64,000 nt of DNA from Branchiostoma floridae (lineage: Eukaryota > Chordata > Leptocardii > Amphioxiformes > Branchiostomatidae): contig NC_049983.1 of NCBI RefSeq assembly GCF_000003815.2, forward strand, positions 14,860,683 through 14,924,682, written 5' to 3'. The notes below the pieces were generated by a model. That model was given only the letters and a program-made list of their open reading frames with translations. It ran no database searches and had not been told where the DNA came from. Numbering within the stretch: position 1 is the first letter of the stretch; every line of letters starts with the position of its first letter. The translations under genes were made by a program, and so were the position numbers. Positions 45,953 to 59,100 of this stretch are shown here, one piece after another.

Positions 45953-48004
45953 TGTCACAAGTGTTACAATGAGTGTCATTCTAGAAACGTTTGTACAATA
46001 GTTGCTGTGCTTCCACTTTCGTCAATCTTTTGTGACCTACAATATTCGATGTATTAAAGAATTGTATAAAGATTATGAAGGTAAAATGGCACAAGAAGTC
46101 ACATTTTGAAACAAACCGATTGTGAAGTTGTTATTGAGTGTCCCCCAAAACACACGTCACATGACGTTTTTAAGCATCTCCTGTAGACTGGACCTCCCTA
46201 CGGATCGTTGTTTTCTTGATGTGAGTGACGGCATAGCGGCTGTCCGTTTCGCAAATGGTCGTCACCATTTTAGATAGTCGTCGCAATATCGCTGACCACT
46301 TGCTACAGGATACCAGTGTTACAGGATTGCAGGAAACCAAAATGTATATAAGGCAACATTTCATTACAACAAACAACTTTACAAATGTAGAAACTGAAAA
46401 AAGAAACTGCAGCAGCTAGAGTTCGACGTTCGAGTCAAAAAGGAGCAACCCTAGCCTAATCCTTAATCACGAAACATCACGAAAACATCACGATACGGAT
46501 AGAGCGTACGTGCTTAACACACTTTAAGTGATGGAGCTTACGTCGGCATACCGTGTGTTACTACTCGCAGTCACACCCTAGGAGACAGATCTGGGCCATA
46601 TACATCAACATGGCCGTTTGTTGTACACACTTCATCACATCATTTACCTTTGATCACGGTGAATAAGATTCGTGCAGAATCTCCCTTCTGACATGTACTA
46701 AGTCTAAGGATAAATCAATTACTCTGGCGTAAATTGCCAATCTGCAGGGGCTTTACCTCACGGATTATTGATATGCCTTCCGATTGTGAAATCTAACACG
46801 AACCCTAATTACATTGGCTACTTCGTTCTGCCGTTTCTATTCCAGACGTTTTACCTTCTGGCTGTACAGTATGGTGGGCAAAATGTCCCCCAAGCTTTTA
46901 TCAGACTTTCCTAAATCTACAAAGTTCAACATTAAGTGGTACGTAACAAAGCTGCTCACGCGAGGATGTAATGATCACGGTGGTTTCAAACAACTTCAAA
47001 CGCCCTGTGGATAACCAATCGATTGCTCTGGGACCCTCGTTATAGTTGTATCCGACCATGATACAAAGACAATACAGATAACGAAGCCCGTACGGGGTAA
47101 TCCATCCATCTCAATCCCGAACACAACTATTGGACAGATTTAGAGCATGTTTGGGCTCTTCTCACATTCCACCTGTCACTACCGAGGGTAATTTATTTTG
47201 GTCTATATCAGGCACAGAGACCCATACCGTTACATAAATTAAAACAAATTGACAAGCATACAAAGCTGAATACATCAATACATGTATGTACAAGGAAATA
47301 AAATACAGTGGTGGTTAACTTTCTGAGGACTTTTTGTACACTAGGGTGATGTAGTGCTGTCAGAAATTGCTGAGTGTGAATGTCAGAATGAGTTTTATGA
47401 TACCATTATACGAGTTAAGAATGCATGCAACTAAAAAGTTTGTCAACTTCCCTCTGCTTGCATAAAAAGTTCTTATAGCAGATGTCACGAACATATGACT
47501 GGCACCTTTCATGCAAACATAATTTTGAATGCATTGTTGTAAGCAACTCAGACGGAAGAGTTCTTTGGACATACCGTACCGTTGGGTCAGAAGTTTTACC
47601 CAGGAGAGTACATTTATCATCTTTTTGATTTCCTGCATATTACATTCACTCAAAACTTCCAAAAGGGCAACTAATTTTCAAAAGTACTATATTCCAACAT
47701 AACCTAATCAAGAAATCCCTGCCATCATAATCTATGCTGCAATACAAGCAATATCACAGGGTGGCGTAGCTGAGCAGAGGCAAACCTGTGCCACTCAGCT
47801 GATACAATAAAGAAAGTTGGCATGTCACGTTCTGTATGAAATGTGTTTATACTAAGTAATCTAATTTGTTGTGTTGATTATTAGTTGGTGATACCTATCA
47901 AAATGAACCCTGATTGGAACCTCTTGACAACAAGGTTGACCCCGGTTACCCCTACGTCACTCCTACGCAAGAGCCCGTAGTACTAGAATACAAACTTTAA
48001 GGCG
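45953..48004. other. Intergenic, no gene recognised
   Basis: Lies between two convergent genes. Short open frames only, none with recognisable motifs. Confidence 0.45.
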
Positions 48005-51000
48005 ATTCTCAGCCGCCCAGCCACGTCGAGAGTTCGAGGCAGTTTTATTTTCCTTCCGCGAGAGAAAGTAGTCCGTTCCATGACTCCGGGCGTAAACACC
48101 CCTTGCAAGAAACCTTGCTGCTGGAGTATTTAACCCTGTATCTTCTTATTTTCCAGTTATTTACAATATTTCAGCTTCATTTTTTACTCTTATAGTTTTT
48201 TTAACTGCTATTTTATCGCCTTCCCGCCAATATTACGGCTCGAAAACACGTAATTTTCGTGTAAATTCCTTTGTTGTTTTTACCATGGTGTAGGTTTCAA
48301 ACCAACAGGAAATTTAGCGTGTATGAAAGAGCGAAAATTGTACTTTCTGTCGATATATGGTTTATCATACATTTCGAGTGCGAAAAGCAGATGCCCCCAA
48401 TCCGCGCGAGGCGATGTCATTCGGAGCGGTTATTTTGATTCCAGAAAAAGAACGCACCACTATAACGTTACGTTATATTAAACGTTATACAAACAGCACG
48501 CGTGCGGCGGAGCGCGTATTTTTCTCCAGGCGGAGGTTTCGGTCGACGCCTCCCGACCGAAATCTCTGCTTGGAGAATCTATAGACGCGTCCCTCACTTT
48601 CTCTTTTAGTTAAATAATATGCTATACCGACCGTTCGTTCATATTGTACTTAGAGTAATTGTTTCATCTGCAAGTCTCATCAATCAGTCAAAGAGAAAGT
48701 TCCCATTTATCAAGCCAAGTTGTCAATCCTTTAAAATCTTACCAAGCGTTCCAACTTAAAATTACATTTAGTTCTTATCTACGCACACTGTATCGTTTTC
48801 AATGTGTTTGTGACACTAGCAAGAGGGGTTTTTTCCAGCTTGAAATCACCTTGAAATAATCAAAACTATGAGATAGCTCAGAGTTTGTCCTACCGTTGTC
48901 ATTTTTAATCACGTCTCCAGGGTTTACCCTACAGTTTGCTAGTTACATTTCATACTCACACTAGATCACACTAGATTAGATAAGTAAGATATTGTGTTTT
49001 GATCTGTGATGTTGCATATAAGGGGCATGTGATGATGCATAGTCAATAATGCACCTTGTATTAATCCAGAAGGGTCAACTTTCTCTTCTTTCCTACCTTC
49101 ATCTGAAGTTTATGATAACTAGCCCTAAGTGCTATTGAACAATATGAAATAAACAAAGTCATATTTGTTAAATACTAGCCAAATTTTATTGAACAAACAT
49201 GTCATGTATAAATATCAATGCCAAATTAGAAACAAGATTTGTAATCAAACAACAACAATTTATAGCCAGAGTTACATAATTACAGTTAAGTGAAATGATG
49301 TACAAACTTGTCGTGGGGAACCACTCATATATATATATATCATGGGGCTGAGCAAAAATGCATGCTGAGGTCAGTTAGTTGATCAAAACTAGTTGGATCT
49401 AGTTGGTTGGTTGGGCCAAAAACATAATAAATGATCCCATTTGCAGGATATCTTAGTTTGCATGAAAGGTATTTACACAGTTTTTAACCTCCATGTTAGT
49501 TAAACAAATTTCAAGAAACCATTGTTTAACAATCAGTGCTGAGTTTGTCTAACAATGAATCAAACAAGTGCTTTCATAAGTTTCTCAGTATGTCAAAATG
49601 CCCACTGGTGCAAATAGCACAGTGCAAGGTTTTAATGTGCTTTACTGAATTCAATGACATGTCCCAAAAAGGTACATAATAGTCTATTGTCATTAACAAA
49701 TTTTACTGCTGTTAAACTGCATCTATCTATATCCATGGTGGTATTGTTGTGAAGATTAATTTGTGGATTGTTTCTGATTATGATGTTAGAATAAAATGAA
49801 TGGTTGCTAGTGCTAGAACATGCAGACATTCCCATTTTGACCAAGGAGCTTTCATCAGACATGGCTGCTGCTGGGCTTTATGTCAATTTTGGTTGTTTAG
49901 AGAGGTGTGAAAGACCCATGAAAACTACAAAAATGTTGCTGGTAATGGGTAAGACAGTAGGTAGCTTGGGAAGGGTTCTAAACTCTGTAAGAATGGATGG
50001 GACTGTTTTGATATGTTGACAGGTGGTTGCTTGGCCAAGTTTGTCTAATTCCCATCAAGCCAAATGATGTCACTGGCTAAAACAGTTGTCCCCCTCCTCA
50101 GATCCACAGCACAACATCACCTGTATAAAACATGATATTTCATAGTATGTTATGAAATATAAATATCAAGAATCTTCATTCACAATGACTAATCATTGTT
50201 ACATCCTAATGACTATACTGTCAACTATATAGAAATGTAACATTTTGAACAAAGTGCATGATATTTCAGTAATAAAGAAAGTATAAAATGTCATTATCTA
50301 TTATGCAGATTAGATGCTAAGTAGCACAACACATACTTCTTGGAATTGGCCATTTGTCAAGCTTCTTAATCTTATGTCTCCACCATTAAGTCCCTCCCAT
50401 TTACCACAAAAGGAATCATTAATGAATTTCTGCATTAAAATGGAAAAAAGGTCATCATGAGCATTACCCACATGCCATTGTATTAATACCTATCCTAGAG
50501 CTACCTACATGTCTTTTAGGAAATCCCTACCATTGACCAGAAGAAATTAGCAGTTTCTGCATCAAATATGCACATGAAGTACTCACTAACATAATTCACA
50601 TTTTGCTGTATGCACCTTCCCTTCACCTCCAATATGACATCCATAGCATTAATTATGAGAGAAATAGTCCAAATTATCATGATTATGCTCATTCGGTCCT
50701 AATTAGTATCCAGGATATACTTGGATATAATTCATTATATTGACATGTTTAGCTAACCTCCCTATACTATGGGTATAAATTTTATACCACGTACCAAGTT
50801 TGTCAAAGGGAACATACTAGTAATATTCGGACATTAATTATGCAATCAAGGTGTTTAGTAGCACAAGTAGTATAATATTGTAATATGTCATTGGCATAAC
50901 CTCAGTCAAAAGTCCTTTTGAGCTGAATATTCAAAACTACCCTCATTCCTACTTCAGATATCATCTTGCTAAATATCATAATATTGTTGCTATTATCATG

Positions 51001-51165
51001 CAAATTAGGGCATTATTAACAACATTTATAGCAATTCATGTCCATAAACAGAAAACATGTTACTGTAATTTCCATCTGTCATACTGCCATGATACTGGTA
51101 GTTACTGTTCATTGATAACACATAACTATTATACAAACATTGGATAATATCACTCACATCTCCCC

Positions 51166-51715
51166 CTCCCCACTACTCTTATAGGTTATATCATCATAAT
51201 GATTACAGTTTACGGTATAACACTCATCTCTATCCCCCTCACTACTCTTAAAGTTTACGGTATAACAATAATCTCTATCCCCCTCACTACTCTTACAGTT
51301 TACGGTATAACTATGAAGCTCAGACTGTATAAATCTCTATCCCCCTCACTACTCTTACAGTTTACGGTATAACACTAATCTCTATCCCCCTCACTACTCT
51401 TACAGTTTACAGTATAACACTAATCTCTATCCCCCTCATTACTCTTACAGTTTACAGTATAACAATAAATCTCTATCCCCCTCACTACTCTTACAGTATA
51501 CGGTATAACACTAATCTCTATCCCCCTCACTACTCTTACAGTATACGGTATAACACTAATCTCTATCCCCTCCCTCACTTCTCTTACAGGTTACACTGAT
51601 ATTATCACACTTATCTCTATCCGCCTCACTACTCTTACAGGTTGCAATATAACAGTTCATCTCTTTCCCTCCTCACAACTAAGTACTCTTACTAACAGGT
51701 TACAATATTAAACCT
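51166..51715. repeat. Minisatellite, ~11 copies of a ~45-bp unit
   Basis: The core ctctatccccctcactactc followed by ttacag, then tttacggtataacactaat, repeats with mostly single-base differences. Two or three outer units on each side are more diverged. One central unit carries an ~18-bp insertion. Confidence 0.92.
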
Positions 51716-51875
51716 ATCCCTTACTCTTCACAAGTTGAATAAAACTCAGTTAACAGTATGTACTATGTGTCAGCTACTCAGCTGGAAGAAAAAATAGAAG
51801 AATTTGGCCAAATAGGGACAACTAAGTTGCCATGGGATTGCAATTTTTTTTACTGGATGCAAATACAACAGATAT

Positions 51876-51903
51876 TATTATTATTATTATTATTATTATA
51901 ATT
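51876..51903. repeat. (ATT)n microsatellite
   Basis: About eight att triplets in a row. Confidence 0.9.
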
Positions 51904-53137
51904 TTGTAGTCTATCCAGCTATCTATGTACCATCCATCCTTGGAGTCAATTTATAACCGTTACCTTATAAAAGTGTACTTCTTTGATCATTCTTGGCAAT
52001 ACATGTTGTATATCAAACATTGATTACCTCAGCTGAGTCTGCTAAGATGAACAAGACAACCTAAATGTACCTCCTAGAAGTAATGGTCAAGACTTGTTGT
52101 TTCTTTTGATACACAATTGCCTTTTTGATACACGTTCTGTTGTTCAATTCGTAATACATTTTAAACCAGCTTTGTTGTCCTGTGGCTTAGCAACTATTAT
52201 CTGTTTTTTGCTGGATTTTTTTCGACCTCATGTATTAGTTTTGGGGGTTTCAGAGGATGTCAGGCTATGTAACGCATTGAAGGATAGATTTTTCACGGCC
52301 AAATTCTCCGCTGTTTTCGATTAAAATTTCTCTGAGCGCCAAATATATCCTCACTAACAAATTCTGAGTCAGAAAATTTGTCACGTATATCAACATCTTA
52401 CACCAAGCCATGCAGGTTTGCACCTCGGTGGTTATTGTGTTTACAAGAAATACCGACGATAAAGCAAATTTGTCACATGTAACAGGGCCCGCCCAGTAAA
52501 AAAACCTCATAGGACTTACACTACGAACACCAGCATGTTGGCGAAAAATCGCTAAAAAGTGACCTAGGCAGACTTTGAATTACGTATCTTCCCAGATTTC
52601 AAACCAACGGGATTTTCACACGGGATATAGACAAGGGTTAAACGGTTCTGACGCACAATCAAATGAATAAGGATCTAAGTGCGAAAAGCAAACGCCCCCA
52701 ATCTGAAAATCGCCGAATTTTCAACTATTTACGACGCTGCCATTTTGCTAATTTGACTGTGTTCCAAGTTTGATCATAAAACAAATTAAAATCGTTGTAA
52801 AACCCCACAGAAATGGATTAAATGGAGAGCAGATAGCAAATACATCCGACACTTACCGTCATTTCGCTGAAAGGTCACACATCGTGATGCAATCAGCTGT
52901 CAACTCGGATGAAATTTCATCTCGTTGGCGCGCGGGAAAACTGCGCCCTTAGCAACGGCGTTACTATGCACGGCGGATGGATACTTAAAAAAATAAAAAC
53001 CGTTCCATCGACGTTCGATATACTACATGGCTGGGCGGCTGTACGTGGCTTTGCGGCTGAGTATTTGTAAAAGTGGGGTTGGGAGAGAGGGGGCTATAAA
53101 GTAGCGTCAAACTACCGCGTGAATCGGCTGATCAGCC

Positions 53138-53206
53138 TTTCTAGCGCAGTGGTTTCGCTGCTTGTTTGTAATCTGCCGACCCGGGTTCGATCCCGGATGT
53201 CGGCAT
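53138..53206 (+). mobile_element. tRNA-like SINE head or tRNA pseudogene
   Basis: The A box tctagcgcagtgg (from 53139) can form a D-arm GCG/CGC stem. The B box gggttcgatcc (53183-53193) sits in a perfect T-arm ccggg/cccgg. The 3' acceptor strand gtcggca has no complementary 5' strand, and the anticodon stem is mispaired. It is therefore not a working tRNA gene. Confidence 0.6.
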
Positions 53207-53944
53207 ATTTCTTTGTTTCTGTTCCTACTCGCCCCTCTAATTTCTGCATATTCACCAGTTTGTTTGTGAATATCTAGTTAATATATTTTGCAGGGCTGCA
53301 TATTTGTACAACCAGGATTTCAAGAGAATATGTATATTATTCGCAAAGTAATAGTTACCCAAGCAACTGGATAGAAATTGGAAACGGCCAGACGTTTCAG
53401 ACAGGACCCGCTGTCTTTAGTCAGTGGCTGGACACTGAACATTAGGATTTACCAAAATCTGAATTGATATCTTAAAGAGCTGAAGACAATTCTAGGATGG
53501 TTCATTACAAACTAAGTCAAGACAGGGTGATTTGCGTTCTTGATAAGAGCCTGAATATCTAACCTTCATCGACGTAGATTATATCTTACTTGTGACGTCA
53601 TAGAAACCACCGTAAGAGCGAAGGTACCAGAAATGAATTGCTGTGAGCAGGGCTTAGTATATTTTCCCGCATATGCTAATCAGGGTTGAACTGTTGTTGA
53701 ACTTTATTCGGTACGATGTATGTTTGAAACAGGGCGCCCGTAACTGATCGAGTGAGAAATGTCAACAAACGCTCGGTGTCAACAAGTTCAACAATAAGCA
53801 CCTGTCAAACCAGTCTACAGATCAGACATATAAGGCTGTGTAATACAAACTCTCACGAAGCCCCTCCCCGCAAAACTTCAGGCCTGTTGAGAAGCTTGTT
53901 CCTGCCTAACAATGTGTAACTGCATACATGTAGACTGTAAAATG

Positions 53945-54165
53945 TAGGTAAAGGTAAAGACGGTCCCATAGCCCTTTTTTAAGGCATTAGGGGTCGTTAT
54001 CCCGTGCCTAATGACCACGGTATTCGGGGCGGAGTCCAACCGAAGTCAGGTACCCATAAAGTCGTGTGAAGTGCCTTTCCCAAGAGCACAAGTTCGGGAG
54101 CATGAGTATGAACCCAGGATCTCTGGCTTCTAGGCCAAAACCTCCTGAAGCTATGCCACACGACC
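53945..54165 (-). mobile_element. SINE, family B copy 1
   Basis: Shares aagtgcctttcccaagagca and an interrupted tRNA-like segment (gaacccaggatctctggc) with 60825-61003. It reads as a SINE on the minus strand. Reverse-complemented, a cttgggaaaggcactt core recalls a motif found in invertebrate deuterostome SINEs (from memory). Extent is approximate. Confidence 0.6.
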
Positions 54166-55984
54166 TAATCCCAGATGTTTAGATTTGGTTAGACTTTGCT
54201 CAGGGATAAATGAGTACCTAGCTCCGGTTAGAGACTCATCACACGTATCGAGAGTAGGCACCCTTCCAGGTATGAGTGGTTTAAACCTGGCAGTCCGGTT
54301 CTTGTTTGCCGTTTTGAAAAAGTCACAGTCACCAACTAAGGTCAACTAACCTGCTAGTAGAAGAGATGCTTTTCAGCATACTACGCCAGATCGTCAGCCA
54401 GAAGCCGGTCATCCTTAACGTTTCGTTCCTTAATCTGGGACGTCTCCAACCGGTGGAACAGCAAGGCAGACGTCTCTGCCCTGCTTCTGGCGCAGTCATT
54501 CCATCTAATTCCAGCTCTTATCCTTCCTCCTCATCCAAAGTACAAAGCTACACTTCTCCACCTCTTCGCTAACTGCCTTGGTTAGGTGCTTCTGGATTCT
54601 TCCCCTGATGTGTAAGTCCCTACATAGGCGCAGGAGTGACGCCCCTGTTATGTCAATCATTCTACTAATGTGGTACATCTGAATTTATAAATTATCACCC
54701 ACTCCTCATATTCCAGTGCTATGTTAGCAATTCCTGTCTTCTACGACAATAAGGCAATGTAAATGCCCTTACCAGCCGTTGGTTCAGAGGAGTAGTCAAC
54801 ACAGACGTGTTCAGCGACTTAAACTTTCCGTACAGCTTTGCGCTGTTAAATGTAAGTACCTTAGTCGACGTATATACTGAACCCATAACTTGACCATCAC
54901 GTTTAAAGTTTTTATACAACACACGGCTACAAAGCACAAAGTGTAGGTAGTTGAAACTTTGTCTTACTTTTTGAAACGGTAAAGTTACAACTTGGGTCTT
55001 TATGTACGTAGGTTCGTTGTTAGTACACTGACCCATAACAGACACGTGGTACTCCAGTACATCTGCCTATATCATGCGCAGAAAGTGATATGCCAAACGA
55101 TGTACATTGTTTAGTAGGACAAAAGATACACAAGTTTAAACCTCATTCAAGTAAAAACGCACCGTTTCGGAACTCATTCACAGTAACCTGTAGTACCACG
55201 TCTGGCCGTCACGAGGCGATTTTACAAAGCGACCGTTGAACTGCAATCTAAAAGTTCTCTTAACGAATTTGGCAACCATGATTATAAAGATCCCAAATGA
55301 GTTCGAATACATGACAAAATAATTGTGTCCACCTCAACAACTCAGTGTCTGAACACAAGACAAACTGCAAACACCAAAATTGGCAAAAATACATCAATTA
55401 CTGATTTTTCTGCGGTGTTTTCTTTCTGATTGAGCGAATAGACGGCAAACATGTAAATCAAAGTGCAAGTAGAAGATACATAGTTCATTATCGCTTGCTA
55501 CACTTGATTAAAGAGCATGGCAGTTTTTTTTAAGTAAAAATATTGGCAAAGCAAGATTACAGTGATAAGTATGAATATATACTACTGTTTTTACACCTAC
55601 TTCATTCACATATGTATAACTATATTTGGAAATACGCTTAAGATAATGAAATAAGAACAATAACTGAACAATTATAAAAGCAAATAATATCAAATGAAAA
55701 AAAGTCAAGAAAGCTATTTTCCCCAAGCGTCTGTGACAAAACGGCAATAGCGTATAAAACTACAGAAATACAACACCAGCAGCAAGGTCAAGAAACGCTT
55801 GTTAAATTCTCATTGCCACTACAGAAACCCTTCGATAAGAATGTAGATAACTTGTGCAATATGTTGCCATGGGTCGTTACATCCGAAATAATAAGAGAAT
55901 CGATTCAAATACAACCATCTGTCGTCATAACAATACCGATGGTGTTCTAGGCCATGCCATACTAGTATGCACTTCCACACAAAC
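54166..55984. other. Intergenic / possible 3' UTR of the lipase gene, no gene recognised
   Basis: AT-rich. I find no clear AATAAA on the minus strand between 55500 and 55984, so the 3' end of the transcript is not placed. Confidence 0.4.
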
Positions 55985-56158
55985 TTAGATATTGTTACTA
56001 GCTGGGCTCTCCGGCTTGGCAACTTTTCTCGGCCGCGGGGCGAACAGCACGTGACGCTGTAGGTTCTTCCAGCGCCGTTTCCCGGAGGATTTTGCAGGCT
56101 TCATGTTGTTCTTTGCGATGTACGTCCGCAGGAACGCTCGAGCGCCGGTGGCTCCTCG
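55985..56158 (-). CDS. Patatin-like gene coding exon 12: basic C-terminus
   Basis: Encodes RGATGARAFLRTYIAKNN, a basic run KSSGKRRWKNLQRH and PRPRKVAKPESPASNNI, stop TAA at 55985-55987. The G-x-x-x-x-x-x-F-L helix finishes the patatin domain. The basic tail could contact membrane. Confidence 0.92.
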   Translation of the reverse strand, partial: RGATGARAFLRTYIAKNNMKPAKSSGKRRWKNLQRHVLFAPRPRKVAKPESPASNNI

Positions 56159-59100
56159 CTGTCCGTGGAGAGAAAAAGTTTATCGTCTCATACGAAATTC
56201 TCTTAGGAGATGTTAATAGATTCTCTTATCAGAACATGTAGCACGGCAACTGCGCATGCTTATGTTGGGACGAATATACGAACTGGAAAAGCAACATTTG
56301 CGAGCAAATACATAATGTTTATCTTCACGCATTCTTACCTGAAATACTGGATCGTACTCAAACAGTCATATGTATATGATGACCCTCCAGCCCTCCAGCT
56401 CTCTCCTGCTACTTGCTACACAATGTAATCGAACACCACTGGGCGTCTGGCTACTACCAGTGGCCATGGTGACATCAATCTGGTCCAGGACTTTGACCTT
56501 ATGTGTTTGGAACGTTAAGAATAAGAAGCAATTGACCAAAACATTATGTTTCCCTTCTGTGAAGGTAAGAAAAGCAATGTTGTTAAATTTACCTGAAAGA
56601 GGAACATCTTATCCTCGTCCTCCAGCTGAAAGTCTGTTGTCTTCACGTAGTCACTGTCCACTCCAATGGTCCTCTCCATGTCGTCAACCTGAGACAAAGT
56701 TAAACATGGATTGCAGTCAGTTTGATAACAGGGAAAGATGGTTGTCATATAGTAATGTTGGCTGGAGTGCAATACAATATTAACCACATATATTGCCAAT
56801 GTGTGTATTCATTCATGACTAAACGACCAATTGACTGTTCAAGAGACTAAGGTGGCAGAGAGTCACGTTTGTGTATCCGGAGCAAAAGCTAAGTACGTCG
56901 TAATGGATTGTGATTAGATTTGATACGCGTGTATTAAAGACCTGGAGTTCAAGGTAGCCTTTAGGCCCCTGGTGGCTGGCCTCGGTACTCCAGCAGAACG
57001 TGCGGTTTTTGCATCTTTTATCACGGACTGGTTATCATAAATTTCAAAAGACTACCAAAATTGTCATTGATTGCAATCATAAAGGAACAACAACCCACAA
57101 TGCTGAATGTTTGCATCCATCTCTGCATCAATGAGAACATTTCAGACAATGACAGATTCAAAGTCAAACGCTACTTACAATGTTCCTTCATATAGTTCGT
57201 AACGTTATAATGATTTATTCCAAGGATTCTAGACTACGAGTTGCCTAAGTTTCTCCACGCACCTTGTTGTACACTTTTTTCCCGAGAACTCCGAGGAGAT
57301 CCATGTACTTCAGGGTGTAGTTCGTGAGACTGGAGACGTGCGCTCTCTTCTCTTCCATACTCCGGGTCAGCCAGCTGAAGCCTCTGTTGGTGAAGAACTC
57401 ATGAACCTCCTGGAAGGTCAGCTTAATAGAAAAAGGAACCATTTCAGTGAATATGAATAATATTAAAAAGCCAGTTGCTAGAAATAGACAGATCTCATAT
57501 CTCAGAAATTCGTACAAACTTTGGTTAAAGCTTTGGCTAAAGTTTAAGTTTTCTCTGGTTGCAATGTACATATGCAACAAAAATATGAGAAATATGTATG
57601 TATGAAAAATCTAATTTGAACATCCCAGACCTCTCCATCTTTGTTAGCGTCCATTTGATCGAAGAGTTGGTCTACGGAGTATGCTTCCCCAAAGAGCTTC
57701 TCCTTTTCTTTATCAGTCAGAGAGTTGTTTCCTGCCTGTGGTAGAAGATATGTCACCAGACACGAAACATCTGTCAAATGACACCGTGCGCTAGACGACC
57801 ATGCTAATTATTTCTTCACGTTTCTTTATTTTGTTATAGGTAATGAATAATGAATGAATGAATGAAAAATACTATATAAATGATATATTGACATTTAAAT
57901 GAATATCATAAGGTTCGAAATACTTCTTATCGTGGGCATTCTTAGCCAAAAGCTAGGTTGCCCTTAAACAGGTCACGTTGCCGCAGATTGAGGTCTCCGA
58001 TCGAGCTCTGCGAGCTAAGTGAATTATTCTTTACTAGTCAGTCAGTCAGTCAGTCATAGGGTGCATTACAGTACAGTTGGGATATATTTACGCCGTGCCC
58101 AGATATGTTATTACAACGTTAGTTGTTATCCTGGGTGCACGCAGAATACGTATCACGTACATAAAAGTATTGTGACATCATGGTCTTCACAGACTTGTAA
58201 ATGCATCACCATGATACCTCTGCAAAAGCCCTGTGCAGCTCCTCCCTACTAACAGTCGATGTGTGGTCTTTGTTTTGGCCCTTTAGACTGGTCAGAAACT
58301 TGTCGATGAGGCCCCGGATTTTCTTCCTGTTCTCCATGGCCTCGACTGTTTCAACAGTCTTCTTGTCTTGGTACGCCCTGTATACATTGACACATTTTGT
58401 TTCTATATCAGTATTTACTTAAGATTTCTTACCTAATAAAACATGGAACATGGAGTATCTTTACATAGTATTCTTGTATAGCAAAAGAAAGTGTTTCTCA
58501 CCTTGCTGCCTCAGTGTCAGGCCTCTTCTTCTCATACAGTCTTTCCTCCTGCGTCAGACGATCACAGAGAACTTGCTGGTACTGCTCAGTGTCGTCTTCG
58601 GAATACTTAGAAAGAGACATAAAAGACATACCAAAATCATAAATATCGTAAAGACCCTCTATTCATACTTCGCGATCATTGGTTATCCGAAATGACGTGA
58701 TCAGCTAACGCAACCTAAGGCAGTGCTGATGTCTCAAAATGGAATAACATTTGGAGAAAACCACAGCTCCTAGGAGCAAGATTTGTTTCAACCCTGCAGT
58801 GTGGGCAGGAGGGGTGGACAGAGCGGGGGGTTGAGGGGAGTGATGCCTTTTGAAGTGATGCTCATTTGCAAGCACTCGGCTTCCACCGCGAGACGTCGGC
58901 ACTATCCAATAACTAATGATAATGATACAATGATTATCAGTTTATGGTCATTACAAAGGGCTTAGGCCCTGTTGACAAAAGGCAATACAACTCTCCTCAG
59001 GCAGCAAGCATCCATGTCGCAGCTTCTTAGTATGTAACACTAAACAAGTGAATGTACATTGACACGTACCAGCATGAGTCCGATCGTTTTCGGGTTGACA

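Larger units (their letters stand above)
48005..53070. mobile_element. Candidate ~5-kb element bounded by inverted repeats
   Basis: The left edge attctcagccgcccagccac (from about 48005) matches the reverse complement of the right edge, atactcagccgcaaagccac (ending about 53068). Weaker similarity runs on into a T-rich block on both sides. Inside, a ~110-bp segment is present as a direct repeat, 48293-48412 and 52597-52713. Both copies begin tttcaaaccaac and end gcgaaaagca-a-gcccccaatc. The interior is AT-rich with no recognised transposase, and no target duplication was found. Confidence 0.4.

Noticed and set aside
49150-53000. A possible minus-strand gene: a splice-like donor near 52860, a short exon-like segment near 52050, a putative last exon near 50110 and an AATAAA (reverse) near 49185
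   Set aside because: Candidate exons are tiny, have no recognisable family, do not chain in phase from a start codon, and lie inside the candidate repeat-bounded element.
53138-53206. A functional tRNA gene
   Set aside because: The T-arm and D-arm fit, but the acceptor stem lacks a matching 5' strand and the anticodon stem is mispaired.
56370-56799. Open frames overlapping lipase exon 11 on the plus strand and in another minus frame
   Set aside because: They are shadows. The true minus-strand frame gives the TTDFQL segment with matching splice sites and phase.
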